Origin: an uncultured Clostridia bacterium
GTDB taxonomy: Bacteria; Bacillota; Clostridia; Lachnospirales; Lachnospiraceae
Reading direction: 5' to 3'
Assembly (NCBI GenBank): GCA_946614685.1
Contig: CAMOHF010000107.1
Coordinates: 1 to 5,246, forward strand
DNA: 5,246 nucleotides
Shown here: positions 4,629-5,246 of the stretch, one piece after another
Numbering within the stretch: the stretch's first letter is position 1
Layout of the letters: every line of letters starts with the position of its first letter
Made by a program: the position numbers and the translations under genes
Notes under the pieces: model-generated
Database searches by the model: none
What the model was told of the DNA's origin: nothing
Seen by the model: the letters and a program-made list of their open reading frames with translations, nothing else

Positions 4629-5246
4629 CTATCTCGGTGCCATCAGTTTCGAAATCCCGTCCTTTAAGCCATCCAAGGTCAGAGGATACATATCATAGAT
4701 CTCTGCAAGTGCATTCTCCGCTTCCATCCAGGAAAGTGCATTTAACTTGCCGTGGAATCTCGGATTCAGCCAGATGATCTTTTTATACTTGGTTTTAAAG
4801 AGCTTATTCCACTCATATCCGCTCTTTCCGTCGTTGGGGCCTCTGTAGTTCCCGTTGATGTCATAAAGCTCCTCAGGAGCCATCTGAGCGTCTCCTACGA
4901 TGATCACCTTGTAATCTTTGTCCGTATGACGGAAGAGGTAATCAAGGTCCACCCAGTTGCCGAGCTCGCACTCCGCATCCTTGTACACCTTGCTGTAAAT
5001 GCAGTTGTGGAAATAATACGTCTTTACATCCTTGAAATGATTCGCCTTGTGAACAGCCTGAAACAGGTCATTGCACAGTTCCGCAAAGGGCATCATGGTA
5101 CCGCCGCAGTCAAAGAGCAAGAGAAGCTTGACGGAATTCTTTCTCGGCTTGTCAAATTCAAGAGAAAGCATGCCGCCCTTGTTACAGGTCTCATCGATGG
5201 TCTTGTCCAGATCAAGCTCTGTTTTCGCCACATCAAGCTTGGCAGA
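4629..5246 (-). CDS. CoxE-like VWA domain protein (MoxR-associated type), C-terminal part
   Basis: The frame is open to the right edge of the window, so only the last 205 residues are seen. The GTG at 5231 is not taken as the start because the frame continues upstream in the family's usual manner and no upstream region is visible to test a ribosome site. The visible part matches the bacterial VWA/CoxE-like proteins commonly encoded next to MoxR AAA+ ATPases. It has an ELDLDKTIDET lead-in, then LLLLFDCGGTM (the metal-site region), YYFHNCIYSKVY, VIIVGDAQMAPEEL and KKIIWLNP, in that order. The metal-binding motif is DxGGTM rather than the classic DxSxS; DxGGSM is, as I recall, usual in this subfamily. 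It is followed after 23 bases by the patatin gene and they probably share a transcript. A MoxR-type ATPase gene would be expected just upstream, outside the window. The molecular role of this subfamily is not established; a chaperone-like or metal-dependent protein-interaction role is inferred from MoxR-VWA pairs. Confidence 0.85.
   Translation of the reverse strand, partial: SAKLDVAKTELDLDKTIDETCNKGGMLSLEFDKPRKNSVKLLLLFDCGGTMMPFAELCNDLFQAVHKANHFKDVKTYYFHNCIYSKVYKDAECELGNWVDLDYLFRHTDKDYKVIIVGDAQMAPEELYDINGNYRGPNDGKSGYEWNKLFKTKYKKIIWLNPRFHGKLNALSWMEAENALAEIYDMYPLTLDGLKDGISKLMAPR

Noticed and set aside
3460..5246. An anti-phage system, because patatins are effectors in some CBASS loci.
   Set aside because: No nucleotide cyclase, sensor or other defence gene is seen, and the VWA and kinase-like neighbours do not match a known defence layout. 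The VWA subfamily with MoxR is widespread in ordinary genomes.

Overview
The window looks like an ordinary chromosomal segment from a Clostridia-type Firmicute, most likely Lachnospiraceae. This is inferred from moderate G+C (mid-40s percent by eye), strong AGGAGG-like Shine-Dalgarno sites, consensus extended -10 promoters, the lspA-rluD pair, and the flavour of the XerC-like recombinase and Cytidylate_kin2-type kinase. The genus cannot be fixed from the sequence alone. No rRNA, tRNA, CRISPR array, insertion sequence or phage gene is visible.

Left part, plus strand (1-2422). The 3' end of lspA (lipoprotein signal peptidase) overlaps by 4 bases with rluD/ylyB (23S rRNA pseudouridine synthase), forming a translationally coupled pair. 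In Bacillus this pair is followed by pyrR. Here a 161-base gap follows, holding a weak terminator-like hairpin, a small A/T palindrome and a good promoter. That promoter drives a complete XerC/XerD-type tyrosine recombinase with all six catalytic residues.

Right part, minus strand (5246-2458). Four genes read leftward: the C-terminal part of a CoxE-like VWA protein (the kind usually encoded beside a MoxR AAA+ ATPase), a cytosolic patatin-like lipase 23 bases after it, a cytidylate-kinase-like protein, and an 85-residue single-pass membrane protein. The VWA and patatin genes are close enough to be one operon. The kinase and membrane protein form a second tight pair with its own near-consensus promoter, although no terminator separates them from the patatin gene. 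The two gene blocks converge with only 35 bases between stop codons.

The most interesting part is the VWA-patatin pair. A lipase with an N-terminal module on a proline-rich tether sits directly downstream of a MoxR-partner-type VWA protein, which suggests a regulated lipid-hydrolase system; this is inference from context. The kinase plus tiny membrane protein is a second uncharacterised pair. Nothing seen proves a new defence or mobile system.
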